A stretch of DNA of 64,000 nucleotides, taken from assembly GCF_003426815.1 (NCBI RefSeq), contig NZ_QKYK01000018.1:49579-113578 (forward strand), written 5' to 3'. Position 1 is the first letter of the stretch, and each line of letters opens with the position of its first letter. This DNA is from Desertimonas flava (GTDB taxonomy: Bacteria > Actinomycetota > Acidimicrobiia > Acidimicrobiales > Ilumatobacteraceae). The position numbers and the translations under genes were made by a program. Shown one piece after another: positions 25,473 to 34,415 of the stretch. The notes beneath the pieces were generated by a model. It had not been told where the DNA came from. It saw only the letters and a list, made by a program, of their open reading frames with translations, and made no database searches.

Positions 25473-26717
25473 TCAGAACCCGCTGCAGCAGTACGGGGCC
25501 TCGGGGGTGAGGAACAGCGCGTCTCCGACGGCCACGGCGTCGGGCCGGCGCACGTCGACACGCCCGGCCGACGCCAGCGCCGAGAACCGGAAACCACCGA
25601 GGTAGACGACGGCGAGCTCGCGGACGTCGAGGGCGAGGTCGGCCGTGCTCGCCTCGGTGTCGACGCGCTTGGCGCCGTGGTCGCCGATCTCCCAGACCCC
25701 CGTGTTGTGGGGGAGCAGTTCGTCGGTCACGGCGATGGTGACGGTGCCCGATGAACCCGCGCCGTTGCCGTAGGCGCGGGCGCCGAGCGCCGTCTCCACG
25801 TCGAGGAGGCGCAGCCACTGCTCGTCCCAGCGGAAGCGCGCCTGGTAGGCGCGCACGTCGGCGGCGGCCAGCGACGCGATGTCGTCGACCGGGCGTTCCT
25901 CGCCGAACCACTCCTGCACGAGGTCGATGTGGCAGAGGTACTGCCACAACGCCAGCTCGACCGATCCATCGGCTCCCCACAGGTCGTAGACCTCGCCCTG
26001 CCCGAGCGGCGGTGTGAAATTGGCCGTCTGCCACTTGACGCCGTAATGAACGAAGCCGTCGTCCACGGGTGTGCCATCGGGTCCGGGGGAGGAATGGACG
26101 ACCACGAACTCGCCGTCGCCGCTCGGCGTGATGGCGTTGCGCAGGTACCGCTCCCACATCCAGTCGGGGCGCACGAGCACGCCGGGGCGCCTCGCGACCC
26201 GGTCGTAGATCGGCCGGACGACGTCGAGGATCTCGTCGCCCCGCAGGATCCGCAGCGAGCCGCCCGTCGCCGCGCCGTGGAACGGGCGGGCGGTGCGGGC
26301 CACGACGTTCACCTCGTTCATCTGGCCGGCGAGACCGAAGCCGTAGCGCTGGTAGATCCGCGTCTCGCTCGCTCGCAGCGAGGCCAGGATCTGTCCGCGC
26401 TCGTAGGCGTCGGTCAGCAGGCGCGTCATCATCTGCCGGGCGAGGCCCTGACGCCGATGCGTCGCCAGCACGCCGACGCGCGTGACGCCGTTCGTCGAGA
26501 GCCGGGCGCCGCCGGGCACGATCGTGTCGAGGCGGTAGCCGGCCATGTGGGCGACGCAGCGGTCGCCGTCCCACGCGCTGATGGAGTCGGACGCCTCCCA
26601 GGACGGCAGGCTCTTGGGCCAGTCGTCGTCGCTGATGGGAGCGTGCAGCAGGGCCGTGCTCACGACGTCGGATGCGGCGCGGTACTCATCGGGCGTCGTT
26701 GCCCTGATCTCGATCAT
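25473..26717 (-). CDS. Eis-like GNAT acetyltransferase
   Basis: This 414-aa protein matches the enhanced-intracellular-survival (Eis) layout: an N-terminal GNAT with NGVTRVGVLATHRRQGLARQMM (acetyl-CoA loop) and YQRYGFGLAGQ, a second degenerate GNAT, and a C-terminal sterol-carrier-like domain ending in a Cys/Phe-rich tail (APYCCSGF), where the terminal carboxylate is catalytic in Eis. Eis proteins acetylate amines, including aminoglycosides in mycobacteria; the substrate here is unknown. ATG 26717 is taken; 26726 is also in frame. It ends 45 bp before the IclR start on the same strand. Confidence 0.88.
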   Translation of the reverse strand: MIEIRATTPDEYRAASDVVSTALLHAPISDDDWPKSLPSWEASDSISAWDGDRCVAHMAGYRLDTIVPGGARLSTNGVTRVGVLATHRRQGLARQMMTRLLTDAYERGQILASLRASETRIYQRYGFGLAGQMNEVNVVARTARPFHGAATGGSLRILRGDEILDVVRPIYDRVARRPGVLVRPDWMWERYLRNAITPSGDGEFVVVHSSPGPDGTPVDDGFVHYGVKWQTANFTPPLGQGEVYDLWGADGSVELALWQYLCHIDLVQEWFGEERPVDDIASLAAADVRAYQARFRWDEQWLRLLDVETALGARAYGNGAGSSGTVTIAVTDELLPHNTGVWEIGDHGAKRVDTEASTADLALDVRELAVVYLGGFRFSALASAGRVDVRRPDAVAVGDALFLTPEAPYCCSGF

Positions 26718-26862
26718 GCGCCCCATCGTTCCATGCCCTTGTGGCGCTCCCGCATCGGGTTTCCGCGCACAGTATGGACGGTGGGGACGGTAGGGACAGC
26801 CGGACGACACCGGTGGGGCTGTCCGGGTTCCGTCGGGTCCGACCACTTGCGACGATCGCGAG

Positions 26863-28044
26863 ATGTCGTCTGCACCGAGGTCCGCGTCCGTGTCCGTCGT
26901 GGCCGTCGCCCTCGCCGCTGCCATGGTCGCGGCGGGCGGGTCGGCACTTGGGTTCACGACGCCGACGACGACCACGACGACCGTCCCGCTCGGCCTGGTG
27001 GCCGAGACCGCCACCACGACGACGACCACGACGACCACCACCATCGCTCCACCGTCCACGACGACCACCACCCAGCCGTCGTTCGCCGCGGTGACCGCGC
27101 CGGTGGCGACCGTGACGACTGCGCTGCCGCTGGCCGCGGCGACGACCACGACCGAACCGGCCTCTGACGACGTTCCCATCGGCCAGATCGACACGAGCGG
27201 TGCGGTGCCACCCGGCCTCGATCTCGCCGCACTGCCCGGCGCTCCCGCAGCGCCGCCCGTCGCCGGCGACGTCGACTTCTCGGCGGGCCCGGGTTGCGCG
27301 TACCAGTGCATCTCGTCCGGTGTGGCGTACCCGCGCGGCTTCGGGGTGGAACTGGTGGTGGAGACCCGTGTGCCGGCCGACCTGGTGCTGATCGTCGCCC
27401 GTGACGGCGACGGTGACGGCAGCTACGAGTTCACCGAGCACCTCGACAGCTCCGGGCGCGTGACCCGGTTCAGCGCCGCCCTCGATCACCTGGCCCGCGG
27501 CGCGACCTACTACGTCACGGTGGCGGCGACCGACGAGCTCGGCGACATCTCCTACGCCTTCGGGCAGTTCACCACGCTGTCGGAACGCACCGTGAACCTC
27601 GTCGTCGGCGACGTCGACATCATCGGCGGACCGACCAACATCGTGCACACCGACACCGTGTTCATCATCGACGGCGACTACTGGGACATCGACGGCGCCG
27701 GCTGGGAGCTCGTCCACGTCGGGCTCGACCGTCGCGTCGATCTGGCGCTGCGGGTCTACCGGGAGTGGCAGGTCGCCGGATCGACGCTCTGCGAGGGGTC
27801 GTATCCCGAGACCGACCCACCGACGGGTAACAGCGACGACCGGTGCGAGACCTGGAACACGGCGTCGCTGAACGACCTCGACGTCGATGTGATCCCGCCG
27901 AACAGGGCGCACTGGACGTCGGTCGGCTTCGAGCGGACGTTGGTGACCCCGTCCGGGGCCGGCGGGCAGCTCCCACCCGGCTACGGCGAACCCCGGTACT
28001 TCGACATCAGCGCGTCCATCTCGTTCGTGGTCACGTACAGCTGA
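26863..28044 (+). CDS. Secreted protein with Thr-rich linker, unknown function
   Basis: This 393-aa protein has a signal peptide (VSVVAVALAAAMVAAGGSALG), then a Thr/Pro low-complexity stretch (about residues 32-105), then a soluble domain of about 290 residues. The latter contains Cys pairs (GPGCAYQCISSG) and VILxVARDGDGDGSYEF, which looks like a fibronectin-III-like or calcium-binding segment. I do not recognise a named family. The Thr linker resembles those of the ugpB-like and 1124-aa proteins in this window, so it is probably a cell-surface or wall-anchored protein. Convergent with the PAQR gene (17-bp gap). Confidence 0.75.
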   Translation: MSSAPRSASVSVVAVALAAAMVAAGGSALGFTTPTTTTTTVPLGLVAETATTTTTTTTTTIAPPSTTTTTQPSFAAVTAPVATVTTALPLAAATTTTEPASDDVPIGQIDTSGAVPPGLDLAALPGAPAAPPVAGDVDFSAGPGCAYQCISSGVAYPRGFGVELVVETRVPADLVLIVARDGDGDGSYEFTEHLDSSGRVTRFSAALDHLARGATYYVTVAATDELGDISYAFGQFTTLSERTVNLVVGDVDIIGGPTNIVHTDTVFIIDGDYWDIDGAGWELVHVGLDRRVDLALRVYREWQVAGSTLCEGSYPETDPPTGNSDDRCETWNTASLNDLDVDVIPPNRAHWTSVGFERTLVTPSGAGGQLPPGYGEPRYFDISASISFVVTYS

Positions 28045-28061
28045 CGCGCCGGCCCCGGTCG

Positions 28062-28781
28062 TCAGCGGGTGACCAGGAGGAAGAGGCCGCCCCAGTGGCA
28101 GAGGGCGGCGAGCACCACGAACGTGTGGAAGACCTCGTGATAGCCGAATGTCCGCGGCCAGGGATCGGGCCAGCGCAGGCCCAGCGTGAGCGCCCCGATG
28201 AGGTAGAGCATCCCGCCCGAGACGAGCATGGCGATCTCGGCGCCGTCCAACGCCCGGAGGTAGGCGCCAGGGTTGAGCAACACCGACCAGCCGGCGCCGA
28301 CGTACACGAGGCCCAGGACGTACGCCGGGCAGTCGAACCAGAACAGCCGCAAGCCGATGCATACAGCGGCGACCGCCCAGGTCCCGACGAGTAGCACGAG
28401 CCGGGTCGTGCCCGACATCCCGGCGACGATGACACCCGTGTAGGAGCCGGCGATCGCCAGCAGGATCGTCGAGTGATCGGCCCGCCGCAGCGCGGTGCGC
28501 AGCGCGCTCGACAGCCGCGGCAGATGGTAGACGCCGCTGACAGTGAGCATCGTGACGATGCAGATGCCGTACACGGCCATTCCCGCCTTGACGTCGGCGC
28601 CACGGGCGCGGGCGACGAGCCAGACCGACATGGCCACGGCGAACGGCACCGACCAGCGGTGCACCGTGCCGCGGAACTGGGGACACTCATCGGTGCCCGA
28701 CAGCACGGCTGCCGGTTGGGCCCGCACGCGGGTACCGACGCGGTCGCCGAACGGGACCGCGGCGCGCCGGGCTCGGGGCAC
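28062..28781 (-). CDS. Hemolysin III / PAQR-family membrane protein
   Basis: This 239-aa protein has seven predicted helices and the PAQR metal-site motifs: SGVYHLP, RADHSTILLAIAGSYTGV and FGYHEVFHTFVVLAALCHW, where conserved Ser, Asp and His residues bind zinc. Bacterial members are annotated hemolysin III but their physiological role is uncertain, with lipid hydrolase activity suspected. The GTG start at 28781 gives a 40-residue hydrophilic N-terminus that may be too long; a start nearer RGTVHRW is possible. It lies just after the sigma-factor gene on the same strand. Confidence 0.9.
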   Translation of the reverse strand: MPRARRAAVPFGDRVGTRVRAQPAAVLSGTDECPQFRGTVHRWSVPFAVAMSVWLVARARGADVKAGMAVYGICIVTMLTVSGVYHLPRLSSALRTALRRADHSTILLAIAGSYTGVIVAGMSGTTRLVLLVGTWAVAAVCIGLRLFWFDCPAYVLGLVYVGAGWSVLLNPGAYLRALDGAEIAMLVSGGMLYLIGALTLGLRWPDPWPRTFGYHEVFHTFVVLAALCHWGGLFLLVTR

Positions 28782-28819
28782 GACGTCTCCGTGGCCGGGA
28801 GGTTGGTGGGAGGCCGGAC

Positions 28820-29761
28820 TCAGACGGCGAGCAGGTCGCGGGCGCCGGTGTCGCTCGACGGGTGGCGCAGCTTGCTCATCGCCCTCGCCTCGATCTGGCG
28901 GATGCGCTCCCGGGTGAGGTTGAAGTGTTCGCCAACCTCCTCCAGCGTGCGCGGTTCGCCGCGATCGAGCCCGAAGCGGAGCTTGAGGATCTCCCGCTCG
29001 CGGTCGTCGAGCGGCGCAAGCAGGCGGGCGATCTCCTCGGGCAGCAACGCCGTGGCGGCGACCTCGAACGGCGACTCGGCCGAGCGGTCCTCGACGACGT
29101 CGCCGAGCTCGGCGTCGCCGTCCTCACGAAGCGGCTCCGACAGCGAGAGCGGCTCGGCGGCGAAGCGCAGGGCCTCGGTCACCTTGTCCTCGGGCATCTC
29201 GACCTCGCGGGCCAGCTCGGCGAGCGTGGCCGGGCGGCCGTACTTCAGCTCGAGGCGCGAGCGCGCCTTCTGCAGGCGGGCGAGCGTGTCGCCGGCGTGG
29301 ACCGGCAGGCGGATCGTGCGACCCGTGTTGGCGATGCCTCGGGTGATGGCCTGGCGGATCCACCACGTGGCGTAGGTGGAGAACTTGAAGCCCTTCCGCC
29401 AGTCGAACTTCTCGACGGCGTGCATCAGGCCGAGGTTGCCCTCCTGGATGAGGTCGAGCAACGGCAGGCCGGACGCCTGGTACTTCTTGGCGATCGAGAC
29501 CACGAGTCGCAGGTTGGACTGCACGAATTGACGCTCGGCGTCCTCACCTTGACGGGCCGTCCGGCGCAACTCGCGCCGACGCGGGGCCGCCAGGTCCTTG
29601 CCCGCGGAGTCGAGCTCTTCGAGCGCTTCCTTGCCGGCTTCGATCGCCTTGGCGAGGCGGACCTCGTCGTCCTTCGTCAACAGCGTGTACTGACCGATGT
29701 CGGTGAGGTACAACCGGACGAGGTCCTCGTCATCGCGGTCAACGCGATCTTTCGCCACCAT
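28820..29761 (-). CDS. RNA polymerase sigma-70 factor, SigA/SigB type
   Basis: This 313-aa sigma factor has regions 1.2 (DLVRLYLTDIGQYTLLTKDDEVRLAKAIEAGK), 2.1-2.4 (LRLVVSIAKKYQASGLPLLDLIQEGNLGLMHAVEKFDWRKGFKFSTYATWWIRQAI), 3 and 4.2 (TLEEVGEHFNLTRERIRQIEARAMSKLRH). The long region 1.1 of the main SigA is missing, so it is either a short primary factor or a group-2 SigB-like factor. An AAGGAG ribosome site lies before ATG 29761. The 5' leader is about 127 nt if the promoter at 29895-29923 is right. Confidence 0.93.
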   Translation of the reverse strand: MVAKDRVDRDDEDLVRLYLTDIGQYTLLTKDDEVRLAKAIEAGKEALEELDSAGKDLAAPRRRELRRTARQGEDAERQFVQSNLRLVVSIAKKYQASGLPLLDLIQEGNLGLMHAVEKFDWRKGFKFSTYATWWIRQAITRGIANTGRTIRLPVHAGDTLARLQKARSRLELKYGRPATLAELAREVEMPEDKVTEALRFAAEPLSLSEPLREDGDAELGDVVEDRSAESPFEVAATALLPEEIARLLAPLDDREREILKLRFGLDRGEPRTLEEVGEHFNLTRERIRQIEARAMSKLRHPSSDTGARDLLAV

Positions 29762-29894
29762 GGCTCCTTGTCGTACCACCCCCGCCGGGGAATGGTGTCG
29801 TCGTCGGGTTGTCCTGTGTCGAGGTAGCGAACACAACGCTGTGGCGCTTCCCGATTGCCGCAATCCAAGCAGACCTTGCGCAGCGTGCCTACCG

Positions 29895-29923
29895 GATATA
29901 GGCAATGCCGTGCGCGGAGTGAA
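29895..29923 (-). promoter_or_regulatory. Candidate promoter of the sigma-factor gene
   Basis: On the minus strand TTCACT (29923-29918) and TATATC (29900-29895) are spaced by 17 bp. This lies in the 413-bp gap between the divergent sigma and BI-1 genes. I see no riboswitch or other conserved structure in the rest of that gap (29762-30174). Confidence 0.4.
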
Positions 29924-30174
29924 TGCACTGGGCACGGGTCACGATACCGACCCGCCCGATGCCACCAACCCGTTGGCGAGCGATGTTCGAATTCACCAGC
30001 ATTCGCTTTCCAGCAAATCGCCACGAGAGATAGCGCGGCCGATGGCATCCGTCGACGTGATGGATATGCCCCACTCCCTCCCGGGGCCGGCCGTCACCGC
30101 GCCGCTACACTGCCCCGAAGCGATTGATCCCGGTCCTCGGGCCGGCGCTCGACCGAACCAGCAGGGAGTTTGCG

Positions 30175-31038
30175 ATGGCAAATCCGATCCTCAACGACAA
30201 GATGCTCGAATCATCACGAGCCGGGTGGGCGGCCCCCACGCCGCCGAGCCCGGGTGGGCAGACGTGGGCTCCGCCCCAGCCGGGCACGCAGGCCGTCGAC
30301 GACGGACCGGTGTCGCCGTGGCAGGGGGCGATGACGGTCAACGGCACCATCAGCAAGACGGCGTTCCTGTTCGTCCTGCTCCTGGCGTCGGGCACGGCCG
30401 GCTGGCTGGCCACCGACGAGCAGGTCGGCCTCGTGCGGGGATCCGACGGCGTGGTCCGCGAGCAGGTGGTCGCCTCGTTCCCCGGCATCGCCATGCTCGG
30501 CATCATCATCGGTATCGCCTGCAGCTTCGGCGTCTACTTCAAGCCGCAACTGGCCAAGTTCCTCGGCCCGGCCTACGCCCTCGGGTTCGGCTTCGCCGTC
30601 GGCGCCGTCTCCAAGGGCTACGAGACGTTCCAGAGCGGCATCGTGCTGCAGGCCGCCGGGGCCACGGCGGCTGTCTTCGGCGTGATGCTCGTGCTCTACC
30701 GCACCCGCGTCATCAAGGTCACCGACCGCTTCCGGCGGGTCGTCGTGATGGCCACGCTCGGCATCATGGTGTTCTACGGCGTCTCGCTGATCATGCGCCT
30801 GTTCGGCGCCGAGGTGCCGTTCCTCAACGATGCGTCGGCCCTCGGCATCGGCCTCAGCGTGTTCATCTGCGTGATCGCTGCGATGAACCTCGCCCTCGAC
30901 TTCGACTTCATCGAGAAGGGCACCCGTTCGGGCCTGGCCAAGGACTTCGAGTGGTTCGCCGCCTTCGGCCTGCTCGTCACCATCGTCTGGCTCTACCTCG
31001 AACTCCTCCGCCTGCTTTCCAAGCTCCAACAACGCTGA
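30175..31038 (+). CDS. Bax inhibitor-1 / YccA family membrane protein
   Basis: This 287-aa protein has a Pro-rich N-terminal 50 residues and then seven hydrophobic segments typical of BI-1 (LifeguardTMBIM) proteins, e.g. KTAFLFVLLLASGTAGWLA, GIAMLGIIIGIACSFGVYF and the final FEWFAAFGLLVTIVWLYLELLRLL with conserved Asp-rich LALDFDFIEKG before it. Bacterial BI-1 proteins are pH-sensitive calcium leak channels or of unknown role. A clear AGGGAG ribosome site sits 6 nt before the ATG. A TACACT at 30106-30111 may be the -10 box. A copy of the 160-bp repeat element follows its stop. Confidence 0.92.
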   Translation: MANPILNDKMLESSRAGWAAPTPPSPGGQTWAPPQPGTQAVDDGPVSPWQGAMTVNGTISKTAFLFVLLLASGTAGWLATDEQVGLVRGSDGVVREQVVASFPGIAMLGIIIGIACSFGVYFKPQLAKFLGPAYALGFGFAVGAVSKGYETFQSGIVLQAAGATAAVFGVMLVLYRTRVIKVTDRFRRVVVMATLGIMVFYGVSLIMRLFGAEVPFLNDASALGIGLSVFICVIAAMNLALDFDFIEKGTRSGLAKDFEWFAAFGLLVTIVWLYLELLRLLSKLQQR

Positions 31039-31041
31039 CGG

Positions 31042-31206
31042 TTTCGTCCTCGCTCCGCATCGGTCGCTTCGCTCCCTCGCTCCGCTGCGGCGAGTTGGTT
31101 TGCGGCCCCCGGCGCCCGGCAAAGCCAGGGCGCCGGGGGCGCCGAAGAGTTGCTGTGGCGTCATCTCCACCCTCGGCTCTCTCGGGGTCTTCCATCCCCA
31201 CTGCCC
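31042..31206. repeat. 160-bp structured repeat element, copy A
   Basis: This copy starts 3 bp after the BI-1 stop with TTTCGTCCTCG and ends with CATCCCCACTGCCC. It is strongly similar along its length to copies B and C (42048-42368). A GC-rich hairpin lies at 31105-31140 with one mismatch relative to the other copies. Similarity to copy C continues to about 31240 (GCGCGTTGGTCG, ACGGGT). It fills most of the gap before the next gene. Function unknown; position suggests a 3' processing or termination role. Confidence 0.85.
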
Positions 31207-31273
31207 GCCTCGCCCGCGCGTTGGTCGCTCCCCTACGGGTCCACCACCGGCGCGTTGGTCGCCTCGACCCATG

Positions 31274-31330
31274 CGAGTGTTGAAGGGCGCCGGAGTGTGG
31301 GATGGCCCGACGGGGGGCGCCCAACACTCG
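31274..31330. other. Long hairpin before the DHEHVHVWQ membrane-protein gene
   Basis: CGAGTGTTG (31274-31282) pairs with CAACACTCG (31322-31330), and inner GGGCGCC/GGCGCCC segments extend the stem. The hairpin ends about 14 bp before the ATG of the next gene. It may be a terminator for read-through or a regulatory leader structure. Confidence 0.5.
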
Positions 31331-31344
31331 GGTGGGTGTCGGCC

Positions 31345-32037
31345 ATGAGTCGGGCGGGGCGTGTGGTCGAGGCGGTGGTGGTGGGACTCGTCGGGATGAC
31401 GCTCGGCGGCCTCGTCGGGTCGACACTGGGCCTCACCGTGCCGGCGGCGATCGTCGGCGGGCTCAACGGGGCGATCGGCGGTGCTCGCCGGATATATCGG
31501 TGGCGATCACCGTCGGGTGTGGTCGCGTTCGTCCTCGACTCGACGTGGGCGCTCGTCACGTCGATGTCCGCCCTCGTGGCCCACCTCGTGGCCGCCGTAC
31601 AGCGCGACAGCACCAACTATCGGACCGCGCTCAGTGAGCGGGCCAACCGCCACGTCTACGCCCGGGGCTTCCGCATGCGCCGCGGGTTCCTGCTCACCGT
31701 CGGCAACGTCGTCAACGGGGCGGGTGCCGGACCCCGCATCGCGCGCATCGTCGCCGACCACGAGCACGTCCACGTGTGGCAGGCCCGCGCCTTCGGCCCG
31801 TTCTTCCCGCTGCTCTACGGCGGATGGATGGTGGCCGGCGCGGTGATCGGCGCCGTCGGCTGGCTCGTGCGCCCGAAGCGGCAGCCGTTCGCTGCTGCGG
31901 TCGACGCCTGGGCCTACTACCGCAACCCGTTCGAATGGTGGGCCTACAGCCGCGAAGGTCGCTGGCCGCCGCCGCGGGTCGACGCGTCGACCGTCTGGTC
32001 GAAGCCGATGACCGCCGCCCGACCGTCGACGCGCTGA
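31345..32037 (+). CDS. Membrane protein with DHEHVHVWQ motif, unknown function
   Basis: This 230-aa protein starts with a Gly-rich hydrophobic segment (VVVGLVGMTLGGLVGSTLG, glycine-zipper-like), has a central soluble part, then IVADHEHVHVWQARAFGPFFPLLYGGWMVAGAVIGAVGW. The HEHVH motif resembles the HExxH zinc site of metalloproteases, followed by a membrane helix, and the C-terminus has AWAYYRNPFEWWAYSREGRW. Similar conserved proteins occur in Actinobacteria without known function. I infer a metal-binding membrane protein; peptidase activity is only a possibility. No good ribosome site is visible. Confidence 0.7.
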   Translation: MSRAGRVVEAVVVGLVGMTLGGLVGSTLGLTVPAAIVGGLNGAIGGARRIYRWRSPSGVVAFVLDSTWALVTSMSALVAHLVAAVQRDSTNYRTALSERANRHVYARGFRMRRGFLLTVGNVVNGAGAGPRIARIVADHEHVHVWQARAFGPFFPLLYGGWMVAGAVIGAVGWLVRPKRQPFAAAVDAWAYYRNPFEWWAYSREGRWPPPRVDASTVWSKPMTAARPSTR

Positions 32038-32081
32038 GCAGCGCGTGACCTCACGGTTGGAGCCTTGCACCAACCGTGAGG

Positions 32082-32552
32082 TCAGGCGAGGAGCGGCGAC
32101 AGTTCGTCCAGCTCGGCGGCGTAGTCGGCGGCGACGAGATCGAGGATCCGGGCCGTCGGGCCGTCGACGCGGCGGTCGATGCGCTGGCGGTGCGCCGCCA
32201 CGTGGTCGGCGACGAGCGACGGCAGCACCATGGTCACCAGCACCGACGGGTCGTCGACGATCAGCGTTCGGGTCTCCTCGACGAACCCGAGGCCGTCGTC
32301 GGTGGCGAACTCGTGGTGCGGGACGACGGGCACCCGGGTGGCCCAGAGCTCGGCGTGCCACGCGTGACGATGGCACCACGTGGCCAGCGGCGTTCGCGCC
32401 GCGACCGGTGTGTCGGACGAGCGGGCGAGGCGGCCCAACTCCTCGAACAACATCGTCTCGACGGCGATCCAGCGCCGCGCATCCCGCTCGAGATCATCGA
32501 TGGTCGCGCTCGTACTCACGCTCACGCTCGCTGTGCGGCTTTGCTCGCTCAC
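32082..32552 (-). CDS. Conserved hypothetical protein coupled to the ABC1 kinase
   Basis: This 156-aa, largely helical protein contains ATWCHRHAWHAELWATRVPVVPHHEF, a His/Trp-rich segment reminiscent of DinB or ferritin-like helical bundles, though no family can be named. The start GTG 32552 overlaps the stop of the ABC1 gene as GTGA, so the two are probably translated together. Its first codons, GTGAGCGAGC, match the recurrent GTGAGCG start motif seen at other coupled junctions in the window. Confidence 0.65.
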   Translation of the reverse strand: MSEQSRTASVSVSTSATIDDLERDARRWIAVETMLFEELGRLARSSDTPVAARTPLATWCHRHAWHAELWATRVPVVPHHEFATDDGLGFVEETRTLIVDDPSVLVTMVLPSLVADHVAAHRQRIDRRVDGPTARILDLVAADYAAELDELSPLLA

Positions 32553-33973
32553 GCTCGCCAGGCCACCTCGGCGGCGCCGAGCTCGGTGGCCGGCTCGGCA
32601 CCGGTGCGGTACTCCAGCAGCATGTGCCGCCACGGGCCCGACGCCTCGAGCTTGCCGAGGATCGCGCTCACGCCCCACACCACGCGATCCAAGATGACGT
32701 AGCTCACCGGCATGTTGAGCTTGGCGATCACATCGCGGTGCGGCCCGGCGAGATCCATGATCCGCGCCAGCGTGTCGCGCATCCACTCGCGGGTGAACGT
32801 GAACTCGTCGACCAGGTACGGCACGTACGGCGCCGACACGTAATCGAACACCCGCTGCGGGTCGAGGCCGTGGTCGGGGACGAGGAAACCGACCTCCTCC
32901 ATCGCGTTGACCAGCTTCACCGGGTCGCGGTCGACGACGATCGCATCGAGCGTCGGCTCGAGGCGCTGCCATTCGCCGGGATCCCACCGCTTCACCAGAC
33001 CGAAGTCGAGGAACGTCACGCTGCCGTCGTGATGGAAGCGGTAGTTGCCGGGGTGCGGGTCGCCGTTGAACATGCCGAGCCTCTGCACGGAGTACTGGGC
33101 GAACCGCCAGATCACCTCGGCGACGCGCTGCTTGGTCGCCGGCGCTGCGGTGGCGACGAACTGATCCCATGACAGGCCCTCGACCCACTCGGTGGTGAGC
33201 ACCCGATGCGACGAGAACTCGGGCGCCAGCGTGGGGATCCGCACCCACGGGTGGCCGGCGAAGCGGCTGGCGAACTCGGTGATGTTGCGGGCCTCGCGGC
33301 GATAGTCGAGCTCCTCGGTCATGCGTGCCCGCAACTCGTCGACCAGCGCGCGCGCATCGAGACCGTTGAGCGCCAACGCCGAGAACATGGAGTACATCAC
33401 CTCGGCGGCGTCCAGGTCCTCCTGGATGGCTTCGCCGACACCGGGGAACTGCACCTTGACGGCGAGCTGCCGGCCGTCGGCATCGGTCGCGCGATGCACC
33501 TGGCCGATGCTGGCAGCGGCGATGGGCAGGTCCTCCCACGTCGCGAACACCTGCTCGGGTTCGGCGCCCAACTCGTCGCGGACCACTCCTGCGGCGAGCG
33601 TCGGAGCCATCGGCGCGGCGTCGGACTGTAGGGCCGCCAAGGCTTGCTGGGCCTCCTCGGGAAGGCCTTCGCCGATGAAGCTGAGCATCTGCCCCGCCTT
33701 CATCAGCACGCCCTTCATCTCACCGAGCTCCTGGGCCACGTCCTCGGCCGTGCGGATGGCGAACTGCTCGTCGAGCTCGGCTCGGCGCTCGGCCGGGGTG
33801 ACGATCCTGCGGGCTCGCATCCCGGCGTACCGCCCGGCGTTGCGGGCGGTCAGCTTCCACATGCGGCGCGAGCGCCACGACGTCAGTTGGCCGAGCTTGC
33901 GGCGGGCCGCGGCGGCGAGGGCGCCCGCGCCGAGGCCGCCGGCCGCCAGGGCAGCGAGCCGCGATCGCCTCAT
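32549..33973 (-). CDS. ABC1/AarF/UbiB-family atypical kinase
   Basis: This 474-aa protein has the UbiB-family signature KGVLMKAGQMLS (KxGQ), the Ala-rich nucleotide loop AAASIGQVHRA, an invariant Lys in AVKVQFPGV, NGDPHPGNYRF and FLDFGLVKRW (catalytic Asp/DFG equivalents). The family supports ubiquinone synthesis in proteobacteria; in Actinobacteria, which use menaquinone, its role is unclear. The N-terminal helix (LAALAAGGLGAGALAAAA) suggests membrane association. ATG 33973 overlaps the upstream gene stop as ATGA. Divergent pair to the transporter operon lies beyond. Confidence 0.93.
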   Translation of the reverse strand: MRRSRLAALAAGGLGAGALAAAARRKLGQLTSWRSRRMWKLTARNAGRYAGMRARRIVTPAERRAELDEQFAIRTAEDVAQELGEMKGVLMKAGQMLSFIGEGLPEEAQQALAALQSDAAPMAPTLAAGVVRDELGAEPEQVFATWEDLPIAAASIGQVHRATDADGRQLAVKVQFPGVGEAIQEDLDAAEVMYSMFSALALNGLDARALVDELRARMTEELDYRREARNITEFASRFAGHPWVRIPTLAPEFSSHRVLTTEWVEGLSWDQFVATAAPATKQRVAEVIWRFAQYSVQRLGMFNGDPHPGNYRFHHDGSVTFLDFGLVKRWDPGEWQRLEPTLDAIVVDRDPVKLVNAMEEVGFLVPDHGLDPQRVFDYVSAPYVPYLVDEFTFTREWMRDTLARIMDLAGPHRDVIAKLNMPVSYVILDRVVWGVSAILGKLEASGPWRHMLLEYRTGAEPATELGAAEVAWRA

Positions 33974-34341
33974 GGCGCCGGGGGAGGAGCGGCCGGTCCG
34001 GATCGGCGGGCCGTGGGATGTTCCGCCAGGTAGGCGTCGTCGAGCGGGGCGCCGGTGACCTCGTCGGTCCAGTAGGTGGCCGCTTCGAGTCGTTCCATGG
34101 CGCGCTCGACGTCGGCCAGGTCGGCGGCGATGGCGTCGAGATCGACGGTGTCGGCCGGGTCGTCGACGGGGGCGGCGTCGACGGTGCCGGGGCCCGCGGC
34201 CTCGACCGACCCGGCGACCTCGCCGATCTCGGCGTCGGGCGCTGGTGTCGGCTCGGTGACGGGGGAGTGCTCGTCCGGTGCCCCGGTGAACGATCCCACC
34301 GGCCCGGACTCACCGGTCGGCTGCGACGGCGACGGGTCCAT
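33970..34341 (-). CDS. DksA/TraR-like remnant without zinc cysteines
   Basis: This 123-aa protein has a 70-residue Pro/Asp/Ala-rich N-terminus and a C-terminal half, DVERAMERLEAATYWTDEVTGAPLDDAYLAEHPTARR, which aligns in pattern with the C-terminal region of DksA/TraR proteins (AL.RLD.GTYG.CE.CG.PI...RL.A.P.A), but both Cys positions are replaced. It is therefore unlikely to bind zinc. ATG 34341 lies 8 nt after TAGATT (34355-34350), a likely leaderless start. It is coupled (ATGA) to the ABC1 kinase. Relationship to DksA is inferred from the short motif. Confidence 0.65.
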   Translation of the reverse strand: MDPSPSQPTGESGPVGSFTGAPDEHSPVTEPTPAPDAEIGEVAGSVEAAGPGTVDAAPVDDPADTVDLDAIAADLADVERAMERLEAATYWTDEVTGAPLDDAYLAEHPTARRSGPAAPPPAP

Positions 34342-34415
34342 GCCCCGGCAATCTACTGGCCGGGATCGTCACCCGCCCGCCGCCTTCCGGCACCACGACT
34401 CGTTACTGTGCTGGC

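Noticed and set aside
29677..30048. Minus-strand frame with CLDCGNREAPQRC in the sigma/BI-1 gap
   Set aside because: The Cys pattern is suggestive, but the frame runs on into a shadow of the sigma gene and has no credible start.
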